DNA of 61,862 bases from an uncultured Bacillota bacterium. Lineage in GTDB: Bacteria; Bacillota_I; Bacilli_A; RF39; UBA660. The stretch lies in NCBI GenBank assembly GCA_958428295.1, contig CAUAFL010000009.1, forward strand, positions 1-61,862. The letters are read 5' to 3'. Each line of letters opens with the position of its first letter. Within the stretch, counting starts at the first letter, position 1. The notes below the pieces were generated by a model, which saw nothing but the letters and a program-made list of their open reading frames with translations, was not told the origin of the DNA and searched no databases. Below, one piece after another: positions 32,792-41,278 of this stretch. Position numbers and translations under genes: made by a program.

Positions 32792-34642
32792 TTAATCTGT
32801 ATTCAGATATTTATTAATTACTCTATCTAGTTCTTTGCGTTCAATTGGTTTCGCTAAATAATCATCAAACCCTTCTGCTATATACTTTTCCTTCATTCCT
32901 GCAATTGCGTTAGCCGTCAAGGCTATGGTTGGAGTTTTGAATGTTTGATCCTCTTTCAGTTTATGAAAGGTTTGTGTACCTGTTAGTTTCGGCATCATAT
33001 CATCCATTAAAATCAAATCATAAACTTCTTTGTTACGGATTTTTTCTAAGCAAGCTTCTCCATTCATCACACTATCAATGTTAATTCCATAGTTTTCTAA
33101 TAATCTAGTCGCTACTTTAATATTTAGTTTGTTGTCATCAACAATTAATACTCGTTTATTTTGATATAATTGCTTATCTTCCGTTTTTGCAACTTCTATT
33201 TTGCAAGCAACGGGTTCCACTGAACCTGGATTCGGCACAATTCGTTGATCAATAGAAACCGTAAAGCGACTTCCTTTTCCATAGACGCTCTGTACCACCA
33301 ATTGACCATGCATCAACTGCACTAGTCTTTTCGTAATAGCGAGGCCTAAACCTGTTCCTTCAATCGTAATATTGCGTTCTTCATCTAAGCGTTCAAATTT
33401 ATTAAATAGTTTATCTATTTTATCGCGTTTAATGCCAATTCCACTATCCTCTACGGAAACAATCAGACGGCAGACATCATTTTTTACTAAGTGACTAACT
33501 TTGAACTCAATATATCCTTCATTGGTATATTTAACAGCATTTGTTAAAATATTCAAAATTATTTGTTTAATTCTTGCATAATCACCGTAAAGTGTCTGTG
33601 GTAGTGTTGAATCAATACTAAGTCGTAGCTCAATCGGTTTTTCTGTTCCTAGTCGAACTTTAGTTAAAGCAATTAATTCATTAAACACTTTATAAGGGTT
33701 ATAATAAGTATTGACAATTTCTAGTCGATTAGCTTCAATCTTAGAAATATCTAACACGCCATTGACGATTTCTAACAAACTATCAGAGGCCATTAAGATA
33801 TCCTGAACATCTTCTCTAGCGGATTCTGGTAAATCAGGTTCTTCCGCTAAGGCTTGGCTAAAACCAGTGATGGCATTTAGGGGTGTCCTGATTTCATGGG
33901 ACATATTAGAAAGAAACTCACTTTTAGCTTCATTAGCACGATCAGCTCGATCTCTTGCTATATTTAATTCTTCAATCATCTTTAAATCAGGATTTTCAAT
34001 TGTAAAGTACATCAGAAATGTTACAAAGGTCTCCATCGAAGTCATTAACAAGACCCCTGGATTTAAGCGCTGTATAATCATGACAACAGTGCCAATAAAA
34101 ATAAAGGTAAAGAGTGGTAAGTATTTTTTATTACGAATATCTTTAAAGTGGCGAAATAAGATAAAAAGCCAAATAGCAATTGCTATACCGGAGGCAACGT
34201 ACATTACGCTAGCACTGGGGCCATAGGAGTAAATAACGTTATTTTTTGTATGATAATATAATGGTAAGGCACAAATAAGGGTTAAGAGAATAACAAAAGT
34301 AACAAACCCTGCGCCCAGGGGAAGTCGATGTTTTTTCATATCGGTATCATAGGTAATTTTGTTCGCAACAATGTAAATATAACTCGTTAAAGCAGTGATA
34401 TAGATTAAATAATAAATAATTAAGCCTTTGGAAACTAAAGTATTGGTAATGGGAATTGTCTCTATCAGTTGCATCGTAAAATAGCAAGTTAAAGCTAAAA
34501 TAATCCCAATTAAGTTGGCAATAATAGTAAGACCATAAATTTTATTTTCTAAGGTGTCTAATCTTTTTTTAGAAAAGTACATAACGGTTAGTAAAATACT
34601 ATAAAATAAACTACAAGCTGAAAAAGTAAATCCTACACTCAT
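32792..34642 (-). CDS. 7TM hybrid sensor histidine kinase
   Basis: A 616-aa protein. Residues 1-225 hold about seven hydrophobic helices of the HisKA_7TM sensor type, ending TIENPDLKMIEEL. A HisKA dimerisation helix carries His249 (NMSHEIRTPLN). The ATPase domain has an N-box at about 362-372, DSGIGI and EGTGLGLA. A C-terminal receiver domain (about 497-616) has VDDN and Asp547 in LILMDDMMP. It senses a ligand at or in the membrane and should pass phosphate through its receiver to the next gene's Hpt histidine. AGGAGG precedes the ATG; promoter at 34682-34710. First gene of the operon. Confidence 0.92.
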   Translation of the reverse strand: MSVGFTFSACSLFYSILLTVMYFSKKRLDTLENKIYGLTIIANLIGIILALTCYFTMQLIETIPITNTLVSKGLIIYYLIYITALTSYIYIVANKITYDTDMKKHRLPLGAGFVTFVILLTLICALPLYYHTKNNVIYSYGPSASVMYVASGIAIAIWLFILFRHFKDIRNKKYLPLFTFIFIGTVVMIIQRLNPGVLLMTSMETFVTFLMYFTIENPDLKMIEELNIARDRADRANEAKSEFLSNMSHEIRTPLNAITGFSQALAEEPDLPESAREDVQDILMASDSLLEIVNGVLDISKIEANRLEIVNTYYNPYKVFNELIALTKVRLGTEKPIELRLSIDSTLPQTLYGDYARIKQIILNILTNAVKYTNEGYIEFKVSHLVKNDVCRLIVSVEDSGIGIKRDKIDKLFNKFERLDEERNITIEGTGLGLAITKRLVQLMHGQLVVQSVYGKGSRFTVSIDQRIVPNPGSVEPVACKIEVAKTEDKQLYQNKRVLIVDDNKLNIKVATRLLENYGINIDSVMNGEACLEKIRNKEVYDLILMDDMMPKLTGTQTFHKLKEDQTFKTPTIALTANAIAGMKEKYIAEGFDDYLAKPIERKELDRVINKYLNTD

Positions 34643-34681
34643 TAGTGGCCTCCTATTTTAATATTACTTTATTATGTATTC

Positions 34682-34710
34682 ATTATAGCATGGATATTTT
34701 TAGATGTAAA
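34682..34710 (-). promoter_or_regulatory. Promoter of the kinase-oxidoreductase operon
   Basis: TTTACA (34710-34705) and TATAAT (34687-34682), 17-base spacing, with TGC before the -10 (extended -10). Confidence 0.75.
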
Positions 34711-34745
34711 TCTTGTCGAAAAAAAAAGAAGGTTTTATTTTTTCC

Positions 34746-36633
34746 TTATTTTACTAATCTTTTATTGTTTTTATAATATTCCTTAGTATCCATTTCCTTG
34801 AGTATTAATTTATCTGGTTTCCCAACGGGAGTTAATGGCAACTCTTTATGAAATTGGTAATACTCTGGCACATACCGCTCTGGTAAATGATCATTACATA
34901 TTTTTTGAATTTTAGGTAAAATCAATGGTTCAAATTCTCTATAATGACTTTTTAATACAATATGGGCCTTAGGATATTTCTGGATTAGGATATGGGTACC
35001 CTACCACCGCACAGTCTTCAACGGCATCACACTTCATAATCACATCTTCTAATTTAGATGGAAAAACATTGTGCCCATCCGATGAATAATCATTTCTTTT
35101 GCACGGTCATCAATATAATAAAAACCTTCTTCATCCTGATATCCAATATCTTCTGTTTTGATATATTTTTCTCCATCAAAATCTATAAGTACTGTTTGGG
35201 TAACTTCTTTATTTTGGTAATAACCTTCCATTTGAGTTTCTGAATGAATTAATAATTTTCCTTTTTTATTAGGTGGAAGAATTTTATTGTTTTCATCTAC
35301 AATTTTTACTATAACGTTTCCTAATGATTTACCAATATTTCCAATTTTATTATTATCTGGCATAGTTGTCATAGTGGAAGGAGTAAGTTCCGTCATAGAA
35401 TACCTTTTTTGTGCTTCTATCCCGTATTTTTTAAGGTTTGATTAGTAGCAAGTTCTTGTTCTTTTAACATTTGATTGCCTCCAACAGATACTGTTTTAAC
35501 TTTTAACTGTTTATTTTGTAATTTAGAGCTTACAGCAAAAGCAAAGTGTATTTGGGAGGGTACACTAATAATATGATTAGGATTTTTCTTTAGGACTAAC
35601 TCATCAAAAGGAATTGCATTTAAATTAGGTACAATAATATTTTGAATTCCCCTTACATAGGCCATATGCATAAATACTTCTCCATATAAAATAAATGGAG
35701 GCATGCCGAGCATTGTATCACCTTCCACAATGGGCATTGTACTATTATCATAATCCCGTACTTTTATGTTATAACTTTTATCAAATGTAGGAACCAATTT
35801 AGGATATCCTGTCGTACCACTAGTTAAAGTTAGTGTTGCCGATATGTCCTTATGATGGTAAACTGATGTTACTTTTTCCATAGTAGCTACTTGGGCTAAA
35901 GCATTTTTAAATAACGATACCCTGTTTTAGGCCTTTTTGTATAAAACAAGTTCATCTTAGCTGTTTCTTCCGTATTAAAATAAATATTCAAGTTTCTCAA
36001 AATCTTGTGCTTTTCTTATTTTTTATAGGCAATCTATAAACAATTTCCGGATTTATCAGTAAGTTATTACTGACTGCTTCAGGATTTCCAATTACTTTTA
36101 AGGCTTCCTCATATTGTTTCGTTTTATATAGCTGCTCCAACTGATATAATATTTTTAGTGATAATTTCATTTGATCCTTTGCCGATATGACTAAGGTTGC
36201 TGCTATTTGTGTTTGATCAATGATCTTATCCACTTTAGCAAAAACAGAATTTAACATAATTAGTTGCTTCGCTTCTACTAAATTAACAAACTCTTTTATT
36301 CTAGTAGGATTTGTTCTGGGATCAATTGGAAAAAAGATTGCTCCAGCTTTGTTAATTCCATAAAAACTATCAATTACACTAGGTAATAATGGGGCTATTA
36401 CAGGAAACACCTCCCCCTCCTTGGCATGATTATACTTGATTAATTTTGCTATTTCTTCAATATTTTTATGAGAGTCTTCATAGGAAATATGATTTTTATA
36501 GTATTCATAAACCTTTTCTTTGTGATATTTAGTAGTATATGTTATATGTTTCTTGGAATTGATAAAGTGATTTTTCTACATCTATAAAATCCTCTTGTTG
36601 TTTGGTACTATCATAGTTTCTTTTTGTTTGCAT
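34746..36633 (-). pseudogene. Frameshifted acyl-adenylate (AMP-binding) ligase
   Basis: A decayed copy of the intact ligase at 36787-38598. It keeps a start (ATG 36633 after GTGAGGA), then stops after about 35 codons. Fragments appear in different frames: 36410-35997 (YGINKAGAIFFPIDPRTN), 35881-35417 (TLTSGTTGYPKLVP, the nucleotide-binding loop), 35396-35049, and a C-terminal piece (LPLTPVGKPDKLILKE, with the conserved lysine) ending at 34746. The break near 35070 fits a single-base deletion in GHNVF. The order matches the whole family domain plan, so this is one gene with several frameshifts, not small genes. No kinase-operon function is lost by it. Confidence 0.85.
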
Positions 36634-36753
36634 AAAATTTCCTCACTTAATTTTTTACCTTTTCTGTTATTAATTTTGAATTTTGCTAAAACATAATTTT
36701 TTGTACTTCTTATCTTGCATTGAACTAGATGTAACATTTTAGTCTTTTTCCAA

Positions 36754-36788
36754 AAGGAAAAAGAAGTAAATTATTACTCTTTACTTCT
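36754..36788 (-). terminator. Terminator after the intact ligase
   Basis: On the minus strand AGAAGTAAA (36788-36780) pairs with TTTACTTCT (36770-36762), followed by TTTTTCC. The ligase stop codon is at its edge. Confidence 0.7.
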
Positions 36789-38598
36789 AACTCTTTACTT
36801 TCTCTTTTTTCTTCATTTCTTCTTTCGCCTTTAATTTTAAATAATCTACTTTCCCACCAGAAGTAAGAGGTAATTCCTTGACAAATTCATACTGGTAAGC
36901 GACATCCCGTTCTGGTAGTGATTGACTACAAAGACGTCTTAATTTCTTTTCCATCTCTTTTTCTGTCAACCTACAAGTTTTATCTAAAACGATATAGGCT
37001 TTCGGATATTCGCCATGAGCTGACTCTTTGGCTTTTATTCCCACTACGGCACAAGTTTGGACATCTTTATTTTTCATAAGAACGTTTTCAATCTGAGATG
37101 GAAAGACGTTATGACCATCCGGACGGATAATTACTACTTTCTTGCGGCCGACTATTTTGACAATACCAAATTCGTTAATGACAGCAATATCACCGGTATG
37201 AACCCAGACATATCCATCACGATGTTTTTTGAGAAGTTTAGCAGTTTCTTGTGGATTATTTAAGTAGCCATCATAGATAGCACCGTCTCCTCGTAAACAA
37301 AGTTCCCCTTCTTCTCCGTAAGGAAGTTCTTCCTCCGTTTCCTCATCAAAAATGGCAGCAATATTTCCCACTAGTGGAATGCCCACTGTTCCTGGTTCGT
37401 TAAGTCCTTCCATTTGGGTAATGGCACTAGAACACATCTCTGTCATTCCATATCCAACGTTGATTCCTTTGTGAAAACCACGCTCAGTTAAAAATTGATT
37501 AATTTTTCGCTGGACATCCACTAACATCCGATCTCCGCCTGCTGATATTGTTTTCAAAAAAGAAAGATCTGCTTGCTGCATTTTTTTATCATACATTAGA
37601 TATTCAAAATGGGAAGGAACTCCCAATAAATGATCTGGTTTGTGTTTTAGAATAAGACTTGCAAACTTTTCTACTTCAAATTTGGGAATAATGATATTGG
37701 TGATGCCCCGACTGGTGGCCATATGAATCCCAAAGGTTAATCCATAAGCAATAAAAGGCGGCATAATATTTAATATTTTTTGTCCTGCGGTGATAGGCAT
37801 TTTAACGTAACGATATTTTTCAACGATAGAATTTAAATTGTAATTTGATAAGGGGGCCATTTTAGGAACTCCCGTCGTACCACTAGTTAAAATAATCGCT
37901 GCCACGCTGTTTGCTCGATAAGGATACCACACCTCTTGTTTGCTTTTTTTTCCAAGATCATAAAATGCTTCCCAACTTATCGTAAATTTACTTGACTTGA
38001 TTCTTGGAACCACATGTTTCGTTTTTTGCTTATATACATTTTTGGTAACCATCTTTAGTGAAGTAGAAGGTGATACAATGATTTCTTTACTAATATCTGT
38101 TTCTTTGACAGCTGTATGAATTTTTTCATAATAGGCATCAATAATGACCACTAAGTTAGCATGAACATCATTCAGATGGTCTGTAATTCTTGCGGTGTTA
38201 GTTCTAGGATCAATCATACAAGAAATAGCACCTATTTTATTTAATGCATAAAAACAGTAAATTACTTCTGGTAACCCGGAAGCACAAATTGCTACTACAT
38301 CATTAGGCTTTACACCAAGGGCTAGAAATGAATTAGCAATCCGATCAATTTGGCGGAATAATTCTTTATAGGTAATTGTATTACCAAAGTAATCAATGGC
38401 GGTTCTTTGTAAATACAGGCCATTATTTAAACGCATATAATCATAAGCAGTCATGGCTGGCATTTTAGCATAAATTGCCTGGTTCTCATAGAACATTAAC
38501 CAGGGTTGATCAATACTAGCATACCCCGTCATTTCTTTTTTGTTGATTTTATGGCTAGCTTCTTCCATTACCATAAATACATATTTTTTTTGTTCCAT
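36787..38598 (-). CDS. Acyl-CoA synthetase/AMP-dependent ligase
   Basis: A 603-aa ANL-superfamily enzyme. N-terminal adenylation domain with the P-loop LTSGTTGVPKMAP, NVGYGMTEMCSS (A5-type), VHTGDIAVI (A7) and GRKKVVIIRPDGHNVFP (A8 hinge); C-terminal lid with the catalytic lysine in LPLTSGGKVDY. It activates a carboxylic acid as acyl-AMP and transfers it to CoA or a carrier; the substrate is unknown. GGGAGTG lies before the ATG. Immediately upstream is a terminator that ends a structured leader with a 22-aa reading frame; there is no room for another promoter, so expression probably requires read-through (attenuation). Next to it lies a pseudogene paralogue. Confidence 0.9.
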   Translation of the reverse strand: MEQKKYVFMVMEEASHKINKKEMTGYASIDQPWLMFYENQAIYAKMPAMTAYDYMRLNNGLYLQRTAIDYFGNTITYKELFRQIDRIANSFLALGVKPNDVVAICASGLPEVIYCFYALNKIGAISCMIDPRTNTARITDHLNDVHANLVVIIDAYYEKIHTAVKETDISKEIIVSPSTSLKMVTKNVYKQKTKHVVPRIKSSKFTISWEAFYDLGKKSKQEVWYPYRANSVAAIILTSGTTGVPKMAPLSNYNLNSIVEKYRYVKMPITAGQKILNIMPPFIAYGLTFGIHMATSRGITNIIIPKFEVEKFASLILKHKPDHLLGVPSHFEYLMYDKKMQQADLSFLKTISAGGDRMLVDVQRKINQFLTERGFHKGINVGYGMTEMCSSAITQMEGLNEPGTVGIPLVGNIAAIFDEETEEELPYGEEGELCLRGDGAIYDGYLNNPQETAKLLKKHRDGYVWVHTGDIAVINEFGIVKIVGRKKVVIIRPDGHNVFPSQIENVLMKNKDVQTCAVVGIKAKESAHGEYPKAYIVLDKTCRLTEKEMEKKLRRLCSQSLPERDVAYQYEFVKELPLTSGGKVDYLKLKAKEEMKKKEKVKS

Positions 38599-38619
38599 CT
38601 TCCTACACTCCCTTTTTAT

Positions 38620-38657
38620 AAAAAAAGCGGCACTACAACCATTAGTACCACTTTTTT
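38620..38657 (-). terminator. Terminator/attenuator at the end of the leader
   Basis: On the minus strand AAAAAAGTGGTACT and AGTGCCGCTTTTTT pair through with two G-U pairs; a T tract follows. It ends eight bases before the ribosome site of the ligase gene. Confidence 0.8.
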
Positions 38658-38724
38658 ATTGCTGATGAGGGGACAAAAAAGACTTATCTAACTGTTTTTT
38701 ACTAGCAAGTAATCTTTTTCGCAT
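38656..38724 (-). CDS. 22-aa leader peptide
   Basis: ATG at 38724, then Arg-Lys-Arg-Leu-Leu-Ala-Ser-Lys-Lys and a tail ending Ser-Pro-His-Gln-Gln before TAA. GAGGGG lies seven bases upstream. The stop codon lies at the base of the terminator. The peptide is basic, not hydrophobic, so it is not a typical type I toxin. Its position between promoter and attenuator suggests a translated leader controlling the acyl ligase; it could also be a small functional peptide. Confidence 0.5.
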   Translation of the reverse strand: MRKRLLASKKQLDKSFLSPHQQ

Positions 38725-38737
38725 ATTTTATCCCCTC
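38667..38737 (-). ncRNA. Compact structured leader RNA enclosing the leader-peptide start
   Basis: Three nested perfect stems on the minus strand: GAGGGGA (38737-38731) with TCCCCTC (38673-38667); AAAAAGA (38719-38713) with TCTTTTT (38682-38676); TTACT (38712-38708) with AGTAA (38703-38699) around a four-base loop. The outer stem buries the ribosome site of the 22-aa frame. I do not recognise a known riboswitch consensus. Confidence 0.5.
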
Positions 38738-38751
38738 TCGATATACCCAAT

Positions 38752-38780
38752 ACTATAAAGGGATTGTCTAAAAATGTCAA
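38752..38780 (-). promoter_or_regulatory. Promoter of the leader and acyl ligase
   Basis: TTGACA (38780-38775) and TATAGT (38757-38752) on the minus strand with 17-base spacing. Confidence 0.8.
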
Positions 38781-38786
38781 GATTTT

Positions 38787-38975
38787 TTATACTTTTTTTA
38801 GTTCATTTTGCCGATATGTTCGTATTTGTCCTGATTTGAGACGTACTTGATAAAGATTTCCTAGCTTTAAAACAACCACACCTTGTGTTTTATCCTCTAT
38901 AATTTCTACGTCTTCTCCTATTTTCAAAGAATTATTTTCTGGCTCTTGATTAGTATTTTTAATGATGAATCCCAT
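38787..38975 (-). CDS. Hypothetical 62-aa protein
   Basis: A small soluble protein with a disordered N-terminus and a beta-rich C-terminal half (DVEIIEDKTQGVVVLKLGNLYQVRLKSGQIRT broken into short strands), resembling an SH3- or KOW-like barrel of the type that binds RNA or protein. I do not recognise the family. Start at 38975 because GAAGGTG lies just upstream; a GTG three codons earlier is less likely. Its own promoter is at 38999-39027. No terminator separates it from the leader promoter downstream. Divergent from the SDR gene. Confidence 0.6.
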   Translation of the reverse strand: MGFIIKNTNQEPENNSLKIGEDVEIIEDKTQGVVVLKLGNLYQVRLKSGQIRTYRQNELKKV

Positions 38976-38998
38976 TTTTTGCACCTTCTCTTTATTTT

Positions 38999-39027
38999 AT
39001 TATATCATATACGACAAAATTTGTTAA
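38999..39027 (-). promoter_or_regulatory. Promoter of the 62-aa gene
   Basis: TTAACA (39027-39022) and TATAAT (39004-38999), 17-base spacing, with TGA before the -10. Confidence 0.7.
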
Positions 39028-39083
39028 ACTATACATTTTTAGTTAGAAAAAAGAATATTTTTATAGAGAAGGAGTTGAAAGTT

Positions 39084-39971
39084 TTGTTGATAAACAAGAA
39101 AAAGGGACTTAAATGTAAAGAATTTATATTACAATTTCCGCCCCAACATCAAGATCGCCAACCAGGAATGGAATATTTGATGCAACCATTGCCTATTTTT
39201 GATAATTCTAATTACCAGGGAAGTCATCGTCTCAAGGATAAAGTTGCTATTATCACAGGAGGTGATTCGGGTCTTGGTCGCGCCGTAGCGGTAGCGTTTG
39301 CCAAAGAAGGCGCTAAGGTTGTGATTGTTTATTTAGATGAGAAGAAAGATGCTGAATATACGGCAAATTACATTCAACAATTAGGAGGTGTCTGCCTATT
39401 ACTTTCAGGAGATGTCAAGCAAAAACAATTTTGCCAAAAGATTGTCGACCAGACATTACAATGTTTTCAAAAAATCGATATTTTAGTCAATAATGCTGGG
39501 GTGCAATATCCACAGAAAAGCTTATTGGATATTAGTGATGAACAATTTGATTTTACGATGAAAACCAACTTATATAGTATGTTTTACTTAACAAAGGCCG
39601 CTCTACCATACTTACCAAGTGGTGCATCTATTATTAATACTACTTCTATTACTACTTTTGAAGGAGAACCAGAGTTAATTGATTATGTAGCTAGTAAAGG
39701 AGCCATTGTAGGTTTTACCAGAAGTTTAGCCACTAACTTAGCCAAACAAAATATTCGTGTGAATGCTGTCGCTCCTGGCTATTTTTGGACGCCTTTGCAG
39801 CCCGCTAGTTGGCCCAAGGATAAAATCCCTACCCTGGGAAGTGATGCACCCATGGGACGAGCTGGTCAGCCTTATGAAATTGCTTCAACCTTTGTCTATT
39901 TAGCTAGTGAGGATGCTAGTTATACAACAGGCCAAGTCTTACATGTTAATGGTGGGCAATATAAAGGTTAG
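39084..39971 (+). CDS. Short-chain dehydrogenase (general-stress Gsp39/YhdF-type)
   Basis: A 295-aa classical SDR. The N-terminal extension with FPPQHQDRQPG is typical of the GSP39/YhdF/YtfR-type group. Cofactor motif TGGDSGLGRA, then NNAG, a catalytic Ser in NTTSITTFEGE and Y-x-A-S-K in DYVASKG; GQVLHVNGGQYKG at the C-terminus. It oxidises or reduces an alcohol/ketone, substrate unknown. There is no ATG upstream of the family N-terminus; AAGGAG at 39069-39074 points to a TTG start at 39084 (39087 is possible). Own terminator at 40010-40034. Confidence 0.88.
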   Translation: MLINKKKGLKCKEFILQFPPQHQDRQPGMEYLMQPLPIFDNSNYQGSHRLKDKVAIITGGDSGLGRAVAVAFAKEGAKVVIVYLDEKKDAEYTANYIQQLGGVCLLLSGDVKQKQFCQKIVDQTLQCFQKIDILVNNAGVQYPQKSLLDISDEQFDFTMKTNLYSMFYLTKAALPYLPSGASIINTTSITTFEGEPELIDYVASKGAIVGFTRSLATNLAKQNIRVNAVAPGYFWTPLQPASWPKDKIPTLGSDAPMGRAGQPYEIASTFVYLASEDASYTTGQVLHVNGGQYKG

Positions 39972-40009
39972 ATAAAGCTCTTAAGTAATAGTGGTTTTAC
40001 CACGATATG

Positions 40010-40034
40010 ATAGGAAGAGTACTTCCTATTTTTT
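40010..40034 (+). terminator. Terminator after the SDR gene
   Basis: ATAGGAAG (40010-40017) pairs with CTTCCTAT (40022-40029), then Ts. In the remaining 200 bases before mraY I see only the mraY promoter and a short inverted repeat (TTAGAA ... TTCTAA, about 40166-40187). Confidence 0.8.
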
Positions 40035-40241
40035 ACAGGAATCAAAATAGTGAAAGAGAATGCTGATTTAGGAAAGCTTTTAAGTGGTAAGGGGCATGTT
40101 TTTATCCTCCAAATACTACATCACTTCTTTTTGAATAGATTGTTCTTAAAAAACATAGACTACATTAGAAACAATATTCATTCTAACAATTGTCAAAGAA
40201 ATGTCTAATTGAGAAAAAGTGATAGAGTTTTATGAGTCTTG

Positions 40242-40250
40242 TGATATAAT
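40242..40250 (+). promoter_or_regulatory. Extended -10 promoter of mraY
   Basis: TGA TATAAT with no good -35 at the expected distance. The mraY ribosome site GGGAGAG follows about 20 bases later. Confidence 0.55.
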
Positions 40251-40281
40251 ACAGGAAGAAGAAAAACGGGAGAGTGGATCT

Positions 40282-41262
40282 ATGTTATTATTAACCAAAG
40301 CGGTATTTGCGGTTATGATTGGTTTTTTATTTAGTGCTTGTTTAGGTTTAATTATCGTGCCCTTGTTAAGAAAATTAAAGATGGGCCAACGAATTAGTGT
40401 TTTTGTGGGAGAAAGTCATCGTAAAAAAGAAGGTACCCCAACCATGGGGGGATTAATTTTTATTCTCCCAACCATTGTTGTTATCCTGGGATTGTTACTA
40501 ACGGGCAAAATTCCTTATTCTGATAACTTGGCAATTGTCTTAACTGTCTTTTGCGGATTTGCTATCATTGGCTTTCTGGATGACTTTTTATCGATTAAAC
40601 GACATAATAATGAAGGCTTAACCACTTATCAGAAATTATTTGGTCAGGTCATTATTTCTACAATTTTCTTTTATATTTATATGAAAAATGGAGGTCAAAC
40701 TTCTTGGGTAGTAGGAACCCTACATCTTGATTTGGAAATGGGTTGGTGGTATGGTTTATTCATTCTCTTTATTTTGATTGGCTCTTCCAATGCTGTTAAT
40801 TTAACGGATGGGCTAGATGGACTTGCCGGTAGTCTTTCCGCCGTAGCCTTTATTGCTTTTGCTCTTATCTCCTTCATGGTCGGATTTGAAGATATTGGTA
40901 TTTTCTGTTTAATTCTCGTGGGAAGTTTAATTGGATTTTTAGTCTATAATACACATCCGGCAAAAGTATTTATGGGGGATACTGGAAGCCTGGCCCTAGG
41001 AGGGGTCATGGGCGCCGTAGCGATTTTAACTCATCGCGAAGTTACTTTATTAGTGGTTGCTTTAGTTTTTGTTATTGAAACACTATCGGTTATTTTACAA
41101 GTGTTCTGGTTGCGAGTTTTTAAACGAAAATTATTTTTAATGACACCGCTACACCATCATTTTGAAAAGTTGGGTTGGCAAGAGACAGATATTGTCAAGT
41201 TGTTCTGTACTTTTGGACTTCTATTTGCCATGGGTGGTATTCTCTTCGGGGTTTGGTTATAA
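40282..41262 (+). CDS. mraY: Phospho-N-acetylmuramoyl-pentapeptide transferase
   Basis: A 326-aa, ten-helix membrane enzyme with GTPTMGG, FLDDFLSI (Asp-Asp), NLTDGLDGLAG and MGDTGSLALGG, plus the HHHFEKLGW motif. It transfers phospho-MurNAc-pentapeptide from UDP to undecaprenyl phosphate, making lipid I. I start at the ATG at 40282 with GGGAGAG upstream; the longer frame runs through the promoter. ftsW follows after 16 bases. murD and murG, usual partners, are not here. Confidence 0.97.
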   Translation: MLLLTKAVFAVMIGFLFSACLGLIIVPLLRKLKMGQRISVFVGESHRKKEGTPTMGGLIFILPTIVVILGLLLTGKIPYSDNLAIVLTVFCGFAIIGFLDDFLSIKRHNNEGLTTYQKLFGQVIISTIFFYIYMKNGGQTSWVVGTLHLDLEMGWWYGLFILFILIGSSNAVNLTDGLDGLAGSLSAVAFIAFALISFMVGFEDIGIFCLILVGSLIGFLVYNTHPAKVFMGDTGSLALGGVMGAVAILTHREVTLLVVALVFVIETLSVILQVFWLRVFKRKLFLMTPLHHHFEKLGWQETDIVKLFCTFGLLFAMGGILFGVWL

Positions 41263-41278
41263 AGAAAGGTGATGACAA

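Noticed and set aside
35049..36410. Three separate small genes (115, 154 and 137 aa)
   Set aside because: They are collinear fragments of one acyl-ligase in different frames, matching successive parts of the intact neighbour; annotated as one pseudogene.
29897..38598. OleC/OleD-type beta-lactone or olefin pathway (AMP-ligase plus NAD-dependent epimerase)
   Set aside because: No thiolase (OleA) or alpha/beta hydrolase (OleB) is present and the epimerase-like protein is in a different operon from the ligase; similarity is only at superfamily level.
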